NCBI RefSeq assembly: GCF_002165625.1
Contig: NZ_NGNS01000007.1
Location: forward strand, 1 to 64,000
Reading direction: 5' to 3'
DNA: 64,000 nt
Origin: Neiella marina
GTDB lineage: Bacteria; Pseudomonadota; Gammaproteobacteria; Enterobacterales; Neiellaceae
Part shown: piece by piece, positions 36,006-44,528 of the stretch
How positions within the stretch are numbered: position 1 is the stretch's first letter
How the letters are laid out: each line of letters begins with the position of its first letter
Notes under the pieces: generated by a model
Told to the model about the DNA's origin: nothing
Database searches by the model: none
What the model saw: only the letters and a program-made list of their open reading frames with translations
Made by a program: the position numbers and the translations under genes

Positions 36006-36419
36006 ATGAAGTTAGTTGCTGCTGTTATCGTCAGTTTGATTGCGCTGGTTAATACCCCAGTGGCATCTGCGCAACCGATCGACCCACAAAAACTAGTTGG
36101 TATCTGGGGTAGTTCAGATGACGGCGGCGAAACGTTTTGGGGTTTTGATCAATATTATTCTGATGGCAGTACGCGCTCTTGGGGCACCGTACCACAGACA
36201 GACATTCGCTACGAGATAGAGGCGTTTTACAACGTCAAACAGAAATTCGATGTCAGTAACTGCCTGACTGTTACCAATTCAAGTCACCCAGAATTAATGC
36301 CTATCGGTAGCTCATGGTGTGATGAAATCATCGAAGTGAACGATGATCTTCTGACCTATCGTAATAGCGATGGCTCGCTAGTGACCCTGTATCGTCAGCA
36401 TCAGCTAGCGCAACGTTAA
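36006..36419 (+). CDS. Secreted small protein, unknown function
   Basis: This 137-residue protein has a clear signal peptide (MKLVAAVIVSLIALVNTPVASA) and a mature part starting QPIDPQKLVGIWGSSDDGGETFWGFDQYYSDGS. That start resembles lipocalin-like small domains that open with a GxW strand; a link is only a guess. Two cysteines (about 84 and 103) could form a disulfide. The ATG at 36006 with AAGGA seven bases upstream is preferred over TTG at 35991. A terminator follows. Confidence 0.75.
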   Translation: MKLVAAVIVSLIALVNTPVASAQPIDPQKLVGIWGSSDDGGETFWGFDQYYSDGSTRSWGTVPQTDIRYEIEAFYNVKQKFDVSNCLTVTNSSHPELMPIGSSWCDEIIEVNDDLLTYRNSDGSLVTLYRQHQLAQR

Positions 36420-36445
36420 AACGTTAACCCATCGAATATTGAAAC

Positions 36446-36470
36446 AGCCACCTCTAGCGGTGGCTTTTTT
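36446..36470 (+). terminator. Terminator of the small secreted protein gene
   Basis: AGCCACC (36446-36452) pairs with GGTGGCT (36459-36465), followed by six T. Confidence 0.9.
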
Positions 36471-36583
36471 GTGTTTGTCAGTTGGCCAACAACTACTAAT
36501 CGATTTATTTGTCAGTCAAACTGAACATTCTATGGCGTTTGGGCGAATAAATAGGAGTAGGTATAAATGTTAGGGAAGCGTGG

Positions 36584-36967
36584 ATGAAACAACATGGTAG
36601 CTATCAACTAGAGCTTCGCGACCGAACAATCATTGTCCGTTTTACGGCTGCTTGGAATCGTGAAACGGCTGAAAGTATGTGTCGCGACTTTTTAGAGTTG
36701 GCTCAAACGTTGGCAGCAAAGCCTTGGGCTTGCCTGGTTGATTTGCGAGATTGGGGTTTAGGTGGCCCTGAAGTCATGGAGCCCATTTTCGAGGTCAACC
36801 ACTGGTGCGCTGCCAACAACCAACAATTTGAAGCTGTGGTTTGTAGCAAGCAGCTACAACAGTTCTTTATTCAACAATTACACACTGCATTGCCGAACAC
36901 TGAATCACGTTTTTTTGAAACCGAGGCAGAAGCGTTAGATTGGTTGAACGATAAGGGCTTTTGTTAG
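36584..36967 (+). CDS. Small STAS/SpoIIAA-like protein, unknown function
   Basis: This 127-residue soluble protein has alternating strands and helices (IIVRFTAAWNRETAESMCRDFLELA, then PWACLVDLRDW) that look like the STAS/SpoIIAA-like fold. No known family was recognised. Its stop overlaps the stop of the convergent SulP gene by about three bases. The neighbouring transporter also ends in a STAS domain, which may be coincidence. Confidence 0.7.
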   Translation: MKQHGSYQLELRDRTIIVRFTAAWNRETAESMCRDFLELAQTLAAKPWACLVDLRDWGLGGPEVMEPIFEVNHWCAANNQQFEAVVCSKQLQQFFIQQLHTALPNTESRFFETEAEALDWLNDKGFC

Positions 36968-38628
36968 TGGTTTGTAGAACATGAACTTCGCATGGGTGAT
37001 TGCTGAATACTTAACAGATACGATGCCGCCTGGTCGCGACTCTCGACTAACTGCTGTGGCACAATAAACTGCCACAAACCAAGTCTTTCCAGCTTTGACT
37101 TTGCCACGTCGTTCGGCGCTACGAGCAAAACTGATTTGCCATCACCTTGTTCGAACTCAATCAAGTCGATCAAGATGGTGGCCGTTGACAGGCCAACAAT
37201 TTGAGCCTTACTAAGATCGATGACTAGCGCATCATGTTGACCACTAGCAGCAAAGCGCTGACGAAACTCTCGGCCAATTGCATAGCTAAGAGGCCCATTG
37301 ATGTCCATTAACAAAACAGGTTTACCATCGGCCGAGTTGTGTTCGACTTGGCACTCGGAATCGTACAATTCTGCGATCGACATTGTTTTGAGTTGCACTT
37401 CGTTTAACTGAAATTTTGCCAGCTTTTTTATCGTTAGCATGTTGGCAATAAACACCCCAACAAGCACCGCAGTGATTAAATCAACGAACACGGTCATCAG
37501 TAAGACGGCGTAGAGTAGCAAGTTGCTCTCAAACGGAAAGTGCCAAGACCGCTTGAGGTAACGCCAGTCCACGATATCAATTCCGACTTTGATGAGAATT
37601 GCTGCAAGTACTGTCTGGGGGATCTTTTCGGCAAGAGAACCTGCGCCGAGTACTGCTGCAAGCAATACCATCGAATGAAACATCCCCGACCACTTGTTGC
37701 GGCCGCCGGCATTAATGTTGACTACGGTTCGCATCGTGGCGCCAGCACCAGGTAAAGCGCCAAACAATCCTGCAAATGTATTTCCGATGCCTTGTCCGAT
37801 GAGCTCTCTATCGGCGTTGTGATAACTGCCGGTCATGTTATCTGCGACCAAGGATGTTAATAGCGAGTCGATACTACCTAAAGCGGCCAGCAGCAAAGCC
37901 GAAACAAGCATGTTTTGAATGAGTTCAGGACTCCATGTCGGAATATGCAACTGAGGCAAGCCTGAAGGTATTTCACCCACTCGGGGGATCTCCGGCAATG
38001 CTGGGATAATCAGTGACGCGATTGTCGCAATAATCAGACAGGCTAAAGGCGCGGGCAGCAGACGTTGCCAGCGCGACGGCCAGCAGAACAGCAGCAGTAA
38101 GCCCGCTGCCCCTAAGATGAGCGCAGGCACAGATCCTTGCTGCCAAGTATGAGGAAGATCAAGCAATGCAGCTGTGACGTTAGCACCCGCATCGCCGCCC
38201 ATTAACGGACCTAACTGCAGGACTATAATGATAATGCCGATGCCGCTCATGAATGCCGAAACGACGGTGTAGGGCACCATGATGATGTAACGTCCAAATT
38301 TGAGTACGCCGAATGCGATTTGGAATAGGCCAGCGAGCATAACGACAGTAAAAGCAATTGCCGGACCGGTATTTGGGTCAACGTTGATGTAATGACTAAT
38401 GACACCAGCCATAACAACGGTCATTGGTCCGGTCGGACCCGATACTTGGGTTTTGGTACCACCAAACAGCGAAGCAAAGAACCCAACAATGATGGCGCTG
38501 TATAAACCGGTGATCGCGCCTGCGCCTGATGACACCCCAAATGCGATACCCAAAGGCAGAGCAACGACTGCTGCGGTTAAGCCACCATAGATATCACCTT
38601 GTAAGGTTGAACGGGTTGTAGTTGACAT
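36964..38628 (-). CDS. SulP family anion transporter with STAS domain
   Basis: This 554-residue polytopic protein has about 12-14 membrane segments. The SulP signature begins GDIYGGLTAAVVALPLGIAFGVSSGAGA near 10-37. Other family motifs are VSGPTGPMTVVMAGV, SIDSLLTSLVADNMTG and ELIGQGIGNTFAGLFGALPGAGATMRTVVNI. A cytoplasmic STAS domain occupies about 430-535 (VLLMDINGPLSYA, LVIDLSKAQIVGLSTA). Substrate may be sulfate, bicarbonate or another anion. No carbonic anhydrase is adjacent. Single gene. Confidence 0.93.
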   Translation of the reverse strand: MSTTTRSTLQGDIYGGLTAAVVALPLGIAFGVSSGAGAITGLYSAIIVGFFASLFGGTKTQVSGPTGPMTVVMAGVISHYINVDPNTGPAIAFTVVMLAGLFQIAFGVLKFGRYIIMVPYTVVSAFMSGIGIIIIVLQLGPLMGGDAGANVTAALLDLPHTWQQGSVPALILGAAGLLLLFCWPSRWQRLLPAPLACLIIATIASLIIPALPEIPRVGEIPSGLPQLHIPTWSPELIQNMLVSALLLAALGSIDSLLTSLVADNMTGSYHNADRELIGQGIGNTFAGLFGALPGAGATMRTVVNINAGGRNKWSGMFHSMVLLAAVLGAGSLAEKIPQTVLAAILIKVGIDIVDWRYLKRSWHFPFESNLLLYAVLLMTVFVDLITAVLVGVFIANMLTIKKLAKFQLNEVQLKTMSIAELYDSECQVEHNSADGKPVLLMDINGPLSYAIGREFRQRFAASGQHDALVIDLSKAQIVGLSTATILIDLIEFEQGDGKSVLLVAPNDVAKSKLERLGLWQFIVPQQLVESRDQAASYLLSIQQSPMRSSCSTNH

Positions 38629-38752
38629 GATTTGACCTGATCTTGAAGTCGGACTCAGCTAGCAACAAGTCATTAATGCGAATGTCACGGGCTCATATAT
38701 AGGTAAAAACTTAGTATAGATATAACTATGCGCTGGTTCGTCGCGCCATTAA

Positions 38753-38776
38753 AAAAGCCACCCGAAGGTGGCTTTT
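38753..38776 (-). terminator. Terminator of rne
   Basis: AAAAGCCACC (38753-38762) pairs with GGTGGCTTTT (38767-38776) around CGAA. On the minus strand a T-run follows, 25 bases past the rne stop. Confidence 0.88.
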
Positions 38777-38800
38777 GACATTGATTACGTCTGCAACAAG

Positions 38801-41773
38801 TTACTGAACAGGTCTAGTCATCGGTGCTGACGCATGGTTGGTCACATTGTGACTACCGCGATTAACGAGTTCACCGGTAGCTGGCTGGCCGAAGCGTTTG
38901 CTGAGCTGTGTGGTATCAAACGGTTCAGCATCGGCAAATGCCGGTTTAGCCATTGGCGCGCTTGTTGCGCGGTCAAAGTAATGTGAAACCTGACTCACAG
39001 TAATGGCCTCTGCTTGAGCCTCAACCTGCTCTGATGAGTTATCAGTTTCAATTGACGCTGTTGGCTCAGGTGCTTTAGTCGAAGCTGGCTTGTCAGCGAC
39101 CTTCACAGGTTCAATAGCAACTTGTTCTGGCTCTTGGGCAGCTTCTGGTTGCTGGGCATCTGCTGTTACTTCAGCAGCGGGAGCTGCTGCTACAGGTTGA
39201 GCTTCAACTTTAGCTACTGCCTCGACCTCTGGCGCAATATCCAGTTCTTGTTGAACAGGCGTTGGTTGCGGCTCTTCAGTTACCACCTGTGGTTCTGAAG
39301 ACGGCTGCTGAGCAGGTTCTGACTCTGCAGTTTCATCATTCTGCTTTGCCGCTAACGCTGCTTCAATTGCCTTGCGGGTCGCGTCTTTCGCCTGTGCATC
39401 AGCCTCGACCGTCGCTACCACGTTTTGCTCGTCTGTTACCGGTGAACTTGCGGCTTGTGTACTGTCAGCCTGAGCAGCTTGCTCATCTTCTGCCGGATAG
39501 CGAGCGTCGATTTCTGCCTCGACAGCAGGTTTTTGCTGGCCTTGTTGTGGCTTGCGACGACGTTGACGACGTTGACGTGTCGGTTTCGTTTGTGGTGCTG
39601 CGGCTTCTGTCGACTCTGTAGCAGTTTGCTCCTGTGGCTCGTTTTCAGCTGCTGGCGCTTTTGTTGCTGGTGAGTCGCCTTGCTGCAAACGCACTTTCTT
39701 TTGCAAGTCACGGCGTTGACGACGAGCTTTTACTTGTTTCTGTTTCGGCGATTCCTGAGTTTCACTCTGCGCCTCTTCAGTACCTGTTTGGCTGGCCTTG
39801 GAATCAGTAGCTTGCTCTTTGCGACGATTGCGGTTGCGCCCGCGGCCGCGTTTGTTTTCAGCTTTAGGCTGCTGAGACTGCTCTTTATCTTGCTCTTTTA
39901 CTTCGCTGGCAGCGGCTTCTTTATTGCCTTGCTTGTTTTTCTGTGGCCGACGACGATTGCGGTTACGATCATCGCGGTTGTTGCGTTTGCCACGATTACG
40001 GTCATTGCCACCTTGGCGGTTGCCCTTTTTCTTTTTAGGTTGCTGTTCGTCGCTGCCAAAGATAGAGGCGATGAAAGCGAATAAACGAGCGATTAAGCCA
40101 ACTTGCTGTTTCTGAGCTTGAGGCTTTTTCTTCGCTGGTTTGGCAGCTTTCAGTGGCGAAGGCGCCGCTTCAGCTGGTGCGACCATGCCCGACAGTGCAG
40201 GTTGCTCACGCTTTTCTACCGCTGACTCACCGCGTAACTGGCTGGCCATCTCGTCAAGTTCTGGCGCTTTTACCAAGCTGTAGCTTGCATCGGTAATCTC
40301 TTCGTTTTGACGTAGGCGTTGCACATCATAGTGCGGCGTGTCCATGTGTGGATTTGGAATAATCACCACTGACACTTTATTGCGCTTTTCAATTTGGCGA
40401 ATTGCTGGCCGCTTTTCGTTTAACAAAAACGTGCCGACACTAACGGGAACTTGGGCCTGAATTTGCGAAGAATTGTCTTTCAGTGCTTCTTCTTCGATTA
40501 ATCGAAGTACCGATAGCGCCAGTGACTCGTCACCGCGAATGTGACCACTACCAGAACAACGTGGGCAAACGTGATGAGTTTGCTCACCCAACGATGCGCG
40601 AAGTCTTTGTCGTGACATCTCCATTAAGCCAAAGCGGCTAATACGGCCGATTTGAACGCGGGCACGGTCAGCACGTACTGCTTCACGTAAGCGGTTTTCA
40701 ACTTCGCGTTGATGGCGTGCTGGGGTCATATCGATGAAGTCGATGACAATCAAACCGCCAACGTCGCGCAGGCGAAGCTGACGGGCGATTTCATCAGCCG
40801 CTTCCAAATTGGTTTGGAACGCGGTTTCTTCGATATCAGTGCCTTTGGTTGCTCGCGCTGAGTTGATATCAATGGAGGTCAGTGCTTCTGTCGGGTCAAT
40901 AACAATTGATCCGCCTGATGGTAGACTGACTTCGCGACGGAATGCAGACTCAATTTGGCTTTCAATTTGGTAGTGCGAGAATAACGGTACTTCGCCTTGA
41001 TACTTCTTCACGCGGTTGGCAAAGTCTGGGCGTACCGTTTTTACATGTTCTAAGGCTTTGTTGAATAAGGCGTCGTTGTCGATCAGGATTTCACCGACGT
41101 CGCGGCGCAAGTAATCACGAATCGCGCGAACGATGACGTCGCTTTCTTGGTGAATCAATAATGGTGAAGGGCGCTCATCAGCTACTTGTTTGATTTGCCC
41201 CCAATGCGTCAACAAGGTCTGTAAGTCGTAAGCCAGTTCCTCGGCTGATTTGCCGACACCTGCAGTACGAACGATCAGGCCCATGCCTTTCGGCAGTTCC
41301 AGCTGACTCAACGCTTCTTTCAGCTCAGTGCGCTCGTCACCTTCAATGCGGCGAGAAATACCGCCAGCACGAGGGTTGTTTGGCATTAAGACTAAATAGC
41401 TACCCGCTAGGCTGATAAAGGTTGTCAATGCGGCACCTTTGTTACCGCGCTCTTCTTTATCTACCTGAATGATCAGCTCTTGGCCTTCTTTGACGACGTC
41501 CTTGATATTTGGACGGCCTTGAAAGGAATAGCCCTCAGGGAAGTATTCGCGAGCAATTTCTTTCATTGGCAGGAAGCCATGGCGCTCAGCACCATAGTCA
41601 ACAAATGCGGCTTCGAGGCTAGGCTCAATACGGGTAATCTTACCCTTGTAAATGTTGGCTTTTTTCTGGTCTTGTCCAGCACCTTCGATATCTAGATCGT
41701 ACAGGCGTTGGCCATCGACCAATGCAACCCGGATTTCTTCCTGCTGGGTTGCGTTAATTAGCATACGTTTCAT
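38801..41773 (-). CDS. rne: Ribonuclease E
   Basis: This 990-residue endoribonuclease initiates mRNA decay and processes rRNA and tRNA. The catalytic half (about 1-510) has the N-terminal [19 protein letters not shown]1 domain (about 36-118), 5' sensor, DNase I-like domain with the magnesium site in IVIDFIDM, and the zinc-link cysteines CPRCSGSG near 404. The C-terminal half is a disordered scaffold with arginine-rich RNA-binding segments (about 580-720) and a long A/E/Q/P-rich tail. Degradosome partner sites are expected there but cannot be located by eye. Convergent order with SulP is not seen; both lie on the minus strand. Confidence 0.97.
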   Translation of the reverse strand: MKRMLINATQQEEIRVALVDGQRLYDLDIEGAGQDQKKANIYKGKITRIEPSLEAAFVDYGAERHGFLPMKEIAREYFPEGYSFQGRPNIKDVVKEGQELIIQVDKEERGNKGAALTTFISLAGSYLVLMPNNPRAGGISRRIEGDERTELKEALSQLELPKGMGLIVRTAGVGKSAEELAYDLQTLLTHWGQIKQVADERPSPLLIHQESDVIVRAIRDYLRRDVGEILIDNDALFNKALEHVKTVRPDFANRVKKYQGEVPLFSHYQIESQIESAFRREVSLPSGGSIVIDPTEALTSIDINSARATKGTDIEETAFQTNLEAADEIARQLRLRDVGGLIVIDFIDMTPARHQREVENRLREAVRADRARVQIGRISRFGLMEMSRQRLRASLGEQTHHVCPRCSGSGHIRGDESLALSVLRLIEEEALKDNSSQIQAQVPVSVGTFLLNEKRPAIRQIEKRNKVSVVIIPNPHMDTPHYDVQRLRQNEEITDASYSLVKAPELDEMASQLRGESAVEKREQPALSGMVAPAEAAPSPLKAAKPAKKKPQAQKQQVGLIARLFAFIASIFGSDEQQPKKKKGNRQGGNDRNRGKRNNRDDRNRNRRRPQKNKQGNKEAAASEVKEQDKEQSQQPKAENKRGRGRNRNRRKEQATDSKASQTGTEEAQSETQESPKQKQVKARRQRRDLQKKVRLQQGDSPATKAPAAENEPQEQTATESTEAAAPQTKPTRQRRQRRRKPQQGQQKPAVEAEIDARYPAEDEQAAQADSTQAASSPVTDEQNVVATVEADAQAKDATRKAIEAALAAKQNDETAESEPAQQPSSEPQVVTEEPQPTPVQQELDIAPEVEAVAKVEAQPVAAAPAAEVTADAQQPEAAQEPEQVAIEPVKVADKPASTKAPEPTASIETDNSSEQVEAQAEAITVSQVSHYFDRATSAPMAKPAFADAEPFDTTQLSKRFGQPATGELVNRGSHNVTNHASAPMTRPVQ

Positions 41774-42238
41774 AAATGACTAAATCTCTTAATTTAGCCA
41801 CAGCAAAACGTGCACGTAAAAAACGTGTTCAGGGCCTAGCCCCGGGTCCAATCTCGACAACCTCACGGTTGGAACGATGCTTGGGGGCGTGCGAGAGGCA
41901 ACCAAATTTTATTCTAATTGTGGTGTAGCAATTAATGGCTACACGGCAAATCAGCTGCTGTGCAGCTGCAAAAAATTTCTCAGAACTCGTCTATTACGCC
42001 ATGTTCTGGTGGCGACTATTTCTTTATTAAATCGTTATTTTGTCGGGCGTTATGGTGTCATTGAGACGCTTTGGTAGAGTCCAGCATGACTCGGTCTCGT
42101 GTGTAAAAGTGCACCATCGGCCGACACAACTGCTTGTGTCAGAGGCAGTTTCAGCGGCACATTGTCGGTGATAAACCTGTGGATAGCAACCCAAAATCAA
42201 TTCAGCAGATCACCATTCGGTGCTAAACTTGCGCGCCT
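41774..42238 (-). promoter_or_regulatory. Long 5' leader of rne and rne/rluC divergent promoter region
   Basis: No gene is credible in these 465 bases. On the minus strand a stable hairpin spans 41848-41884: inner stem AACC/GGTT with a GTGA (GNRA-type) tetraloop, and outer CCAA/TTGG pairs. E. coli rne has a long structured leader by which RNase E controls its own mRNA; a similar role is inferred. Promoters of rne and rluC must both lie between about 41900 and 42230. Confidence 0.5.
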
Positions 42239-43189
42239 ATGACAGATACCAATACTACAAAAGTTGCTTTTGTGACGATCAGCGCAGATATGGCTGGCCA
42301 ACGAATCGACAACTTTCTAATCACACAATTGAAGGGTGCGCCGAAAAGCTTGGTGTATCGAATTGTTCGTAAGGGCGAAGTACGAGTGAATAAAAAGCGT
42401 TGCAAGCCCGACTATAAATTGCAACCTGATGACGTCGTACGAATACCGCCGGTGCGCTTAGCAGACCGGCCCGATCCGGTGCCATCTTCGAAACTAAACA
42501 AAGTAAAAGATCTGGAAAAGCACATTATGTTTGAGGACGACCACTTAATTGTCCTCAATAAGCCTTCAGGTCTGGCCGTGCACGGTGGTAGTGGTCTTTC
42601 GTTTGGTGCCATTGAAGCGCTGCGAGCGTTGCGCCCAGATGCTCGTTTCCTGGAATTGGTTCATCGCCTCGATCGCGACACCTCCGGTTGCTTAGTCGTT
42701 GCCAAAAAGCGCAGTGCCTTGCGTGAACTGCACCGAATGCTACGCGACAAAGAGGTCGAAAAATACTACTGGTGCTTGGTGAAAGGGCACTGGCCGGCAA
42801 GGCGCAATAAGGTTAATGCGCCTTTAATGAAAAACACGCTTAAATCCGGCGAGCGTATGGTTCGTGTTGATGACCAGGGTAAGGCAGCATTGACCCGATA
42901 CAAGGTCGAGCAGCGATATAATAAAGCAACGTTAGTTGAGGCCTTTCCGGTGACCGGTCGAACGCACCAAATTCGCGTTCATTGCCAGGCTGCTGGTCAT
43001 CCTATTGCTGCCGACAGTAAATATGGCGACAGGGATTTTACCGCTCAAATGGCCGACATTGGCCTCAATAGACTATTTTTACATGCCATACGGTTGCGCT
43101 TTAAGCATCCAAATACTGGTAAGCCGATGGAAATCACCGCTCCACTCGATGTAACTCTCAAAGCGGTCTTGGCCGATTTGGCAACATAA
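42239..43189 (+). CDS. rluC: 23S rRNA pseudouridine synthase RluC
   Basis: This 316-residue enzyme makes pseudouridine at 955, 2504 and 2580 of 23S rRNA in the family reference. An N-terminal S4 RNA-binding domain (about 18-80) precedes the catalytic domain, whose aspartate is Asp145 in HRLDRDTSGCLVV. Later motifs are ALTRYKV and VTGRTHQIRVHC. Length matches E. coli RluC (319). Divergent from rne, as in E. coli. Confidence 0.95.
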   Translation: MTDTNTTKVAFVTISADMAGQRIDNFLITQLKGAPKSLVYRIVRKGEVRVNKKRCKPDYKLQPDDVVRIPPVRLADRPDPVPSSKLNKVKDLEKHIMFEDDHLIVLNKPSGLAVHGGSGLSFGAIEALRALRPDARFLELVHRLDRDTSGCLVVAKKRSALRELHRMLRDKEVEKYYWCLVKGHWPARRNKVNAPLMKNTLKSGERMVRVDDQGKAALTRYKVEQRYNKATLVEAFPVTGRTHQIRVHCQAAGHPIAADSKYGDRDFTAQMADIGLNRLFLHAIRLRFKHPNTGKPMEITAPLDVTLKAVLADLAT

Positions 43190-43337
43190 TCAATGGCAAA
43201 GGATTGACCTTGGATGATGGTAACAGGCGCAAAAATACGGCAAATAGAGTGTTGTTGTTGGTTTTTTCAGGTGCCTTACATTTTTCACTGCGGTATGATG
43301 CCGCCGGCTAACTAATTCAATGCAACAAAAGAAGTAC

Positions 43338-43826
43338 ATGTCTGAAACTCTTTCTGCTATTGATTGGCAACAATCGATCGCCCAAGCTCAAGCTCTAACA
43401 GATGGTGAACCCAACCTCATCGCTAATTTGGCGAACATCAGTGCGTTGCTCAACGAGCTAATGGACGATGTTAATTGGTGCGGATTCTACTTAGTTGATG
43501 ACGACGAGCTTGTATTAGGACCATTTCAAGGTAAAACTGCCTGTATCCGTATTGCCAAAGGCAAAGGCGTATGCGGCACTGCGATGGCAACAAGTGAAAC
43601 TCAACGGGTGGCCGATGTTCATCAGTTTGCCGGCCATATCGCTTGTGATGCCGCAAGCGAGTCGGAAATCGTCGTCCCTGTGCAGGTCGACGGCGAAGTA
43701 GTAGCGGTGTTGGACATTGATAGTCCAAGCCCAAATAGATTCAGTGAAGTGGAGCAAAGCGGTCTTGAGCAATTAGTGGCTCAAGTTGTGGCGCCATTTT
43801 TTAAACGCGCAATGGCGCAAAAGTAA
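43338..43826 (+). CDS. msrC: Free methionine-(R)-sulfoxide reductase, GAF type
   Basis: This 162-residue GAF-domain enzyme reduces free methionine-R-sulfoxide. Three cysteines at 69, 79 and 103 have the same spacing as the E. coli catalytic cysteines (84, 94, 118). NWCGFYL and ACIRIAKGKGVCGTA are family signatures. The ATG at 43338 gives MSETLSAIDW and has AAGAAG upstream; the earlier ATG at 43320 lacks a ribosome site. It begins the msrC-proQ-prc string. Confidence 0.93.
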   Translation: MSETLSAIDWQQSIAQAQALTDGEPNLIANLANISALLNELMDDVNWCGFYLVDDDELVLGPFQGKTACIRIAKGKGVCGTAMATSETQRVADVHQFAGHIACDAASESEIVVPVQVDGEVVAVLDIDSPSPNRFSEVEQSGLEQLVAQVVAPFFKRAMAQK

Positions 43827-43841
43827 AGGTTAAACGTATTA

Positions 43842-44486
43842 ATGGAACAACAGCCCAAACTGACAGAAAATCGCGAAATCATTGCGTTTTTGGCTGAAAC
43901 ATATCCTCAGTGTTTTGTCACAGATGGTGACGCAAAACCGCTTAAAATTGGGATCTTTCAGGATTTGGTTGAGGCATTAGCTGACAATGACCGTATAAGT
44001 AACACGCGGTTGCGTCAGGCAATTCGCCACTATACTTCAAGCATGCGCTATTTGGCTTCGGTCAAGGCCGAAGCGCTGCGAGTCAATTTAGACGGTAGCA
44101 CCGGCGATGCTGTTACCGAAGAGCATGAAACTTACGCTCAAGAGCGTTTGGTTGAAATTAAGGCTCGAATCGCCGAACGCAAAAAGAAGGCTGCAGAGGC
44201 CAGAAAAGCAAAGGACAAAGAGCAGGGCAGAAAAGCACGTCCAGCCAAAGCTAAACGTCCAAGCAAGCCTCGTAATGATAAGCCAAAGGCTCAACCGAAA
44301 GCTGCCGTTTCGACCAAACCGTTGGCCCAGAGTGAACTGAATGTTGGGAAGTCGGTCCAAATACTGGTAGGGTCGAACCCAGTTCAGGCCACTATTACTG
44401 AACTGCTTAAGGGCAGCGTTCGCGTCACTTTGGCTTCCGGTATGGCCATTGAAGTGGCAAACGACCGAGTGATTGCCGCCGAATAA
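43842..44486 (+). CDS. proQ: RNA chaperone ProQ
   Basis: This 214-residue RNA chaperone binds structured 3' ends and small RNAs. The N-terminal FinO/ProQ domain (about 8-120) has PQCF near 25, KPLKIGIFQDL and LRQAIRHYTSSMRYL. A lysine/arginine-rich linker (about 120-165) joins a C-terminal Tudor-like domain. It starts 16 bases after msrC. Order msrC-proQ-prc matches enterobacteria. Confidence 0.95.
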   Translation: MEQQPKLTENREIIAFLAETYPQCFVTDGDAKPLKIGIFQDLVEALADNDRISNTRLRQAIRHYTSSMRYLASVKAEALRVNLDGSTGDAVTEEHETYAQERLVEIKARIAERKKKAAEARKAKDKEQGRKARPAKAKRPSKPRNDKPKAQPKAAVSTKPLAQSELNVGKSVQILVGSNPVQATITELLKGSVRVTLASGMAIEVANDRVIAAE

Positions 44487-44528
44487 GAGCGCTTGACCAA
44501 GCACTGACTGTTCAAAAGAGGGTATTGA

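Noticed and set aside
39262-40115. Plus-strand open frames of 63-134 residues opposite the rne tail
   Set aside because: They mirror the low-complexity rne C-terminus; the leucine- and phenylalanine-rich products come from the complementary strand of Gln/Glu/Lys codons.
41877-42077. 66-residue plus-strand open frame upstream of rluC
   Set aside because: It lies in the rne leader/promoter region without a ribosome site or conserved features.
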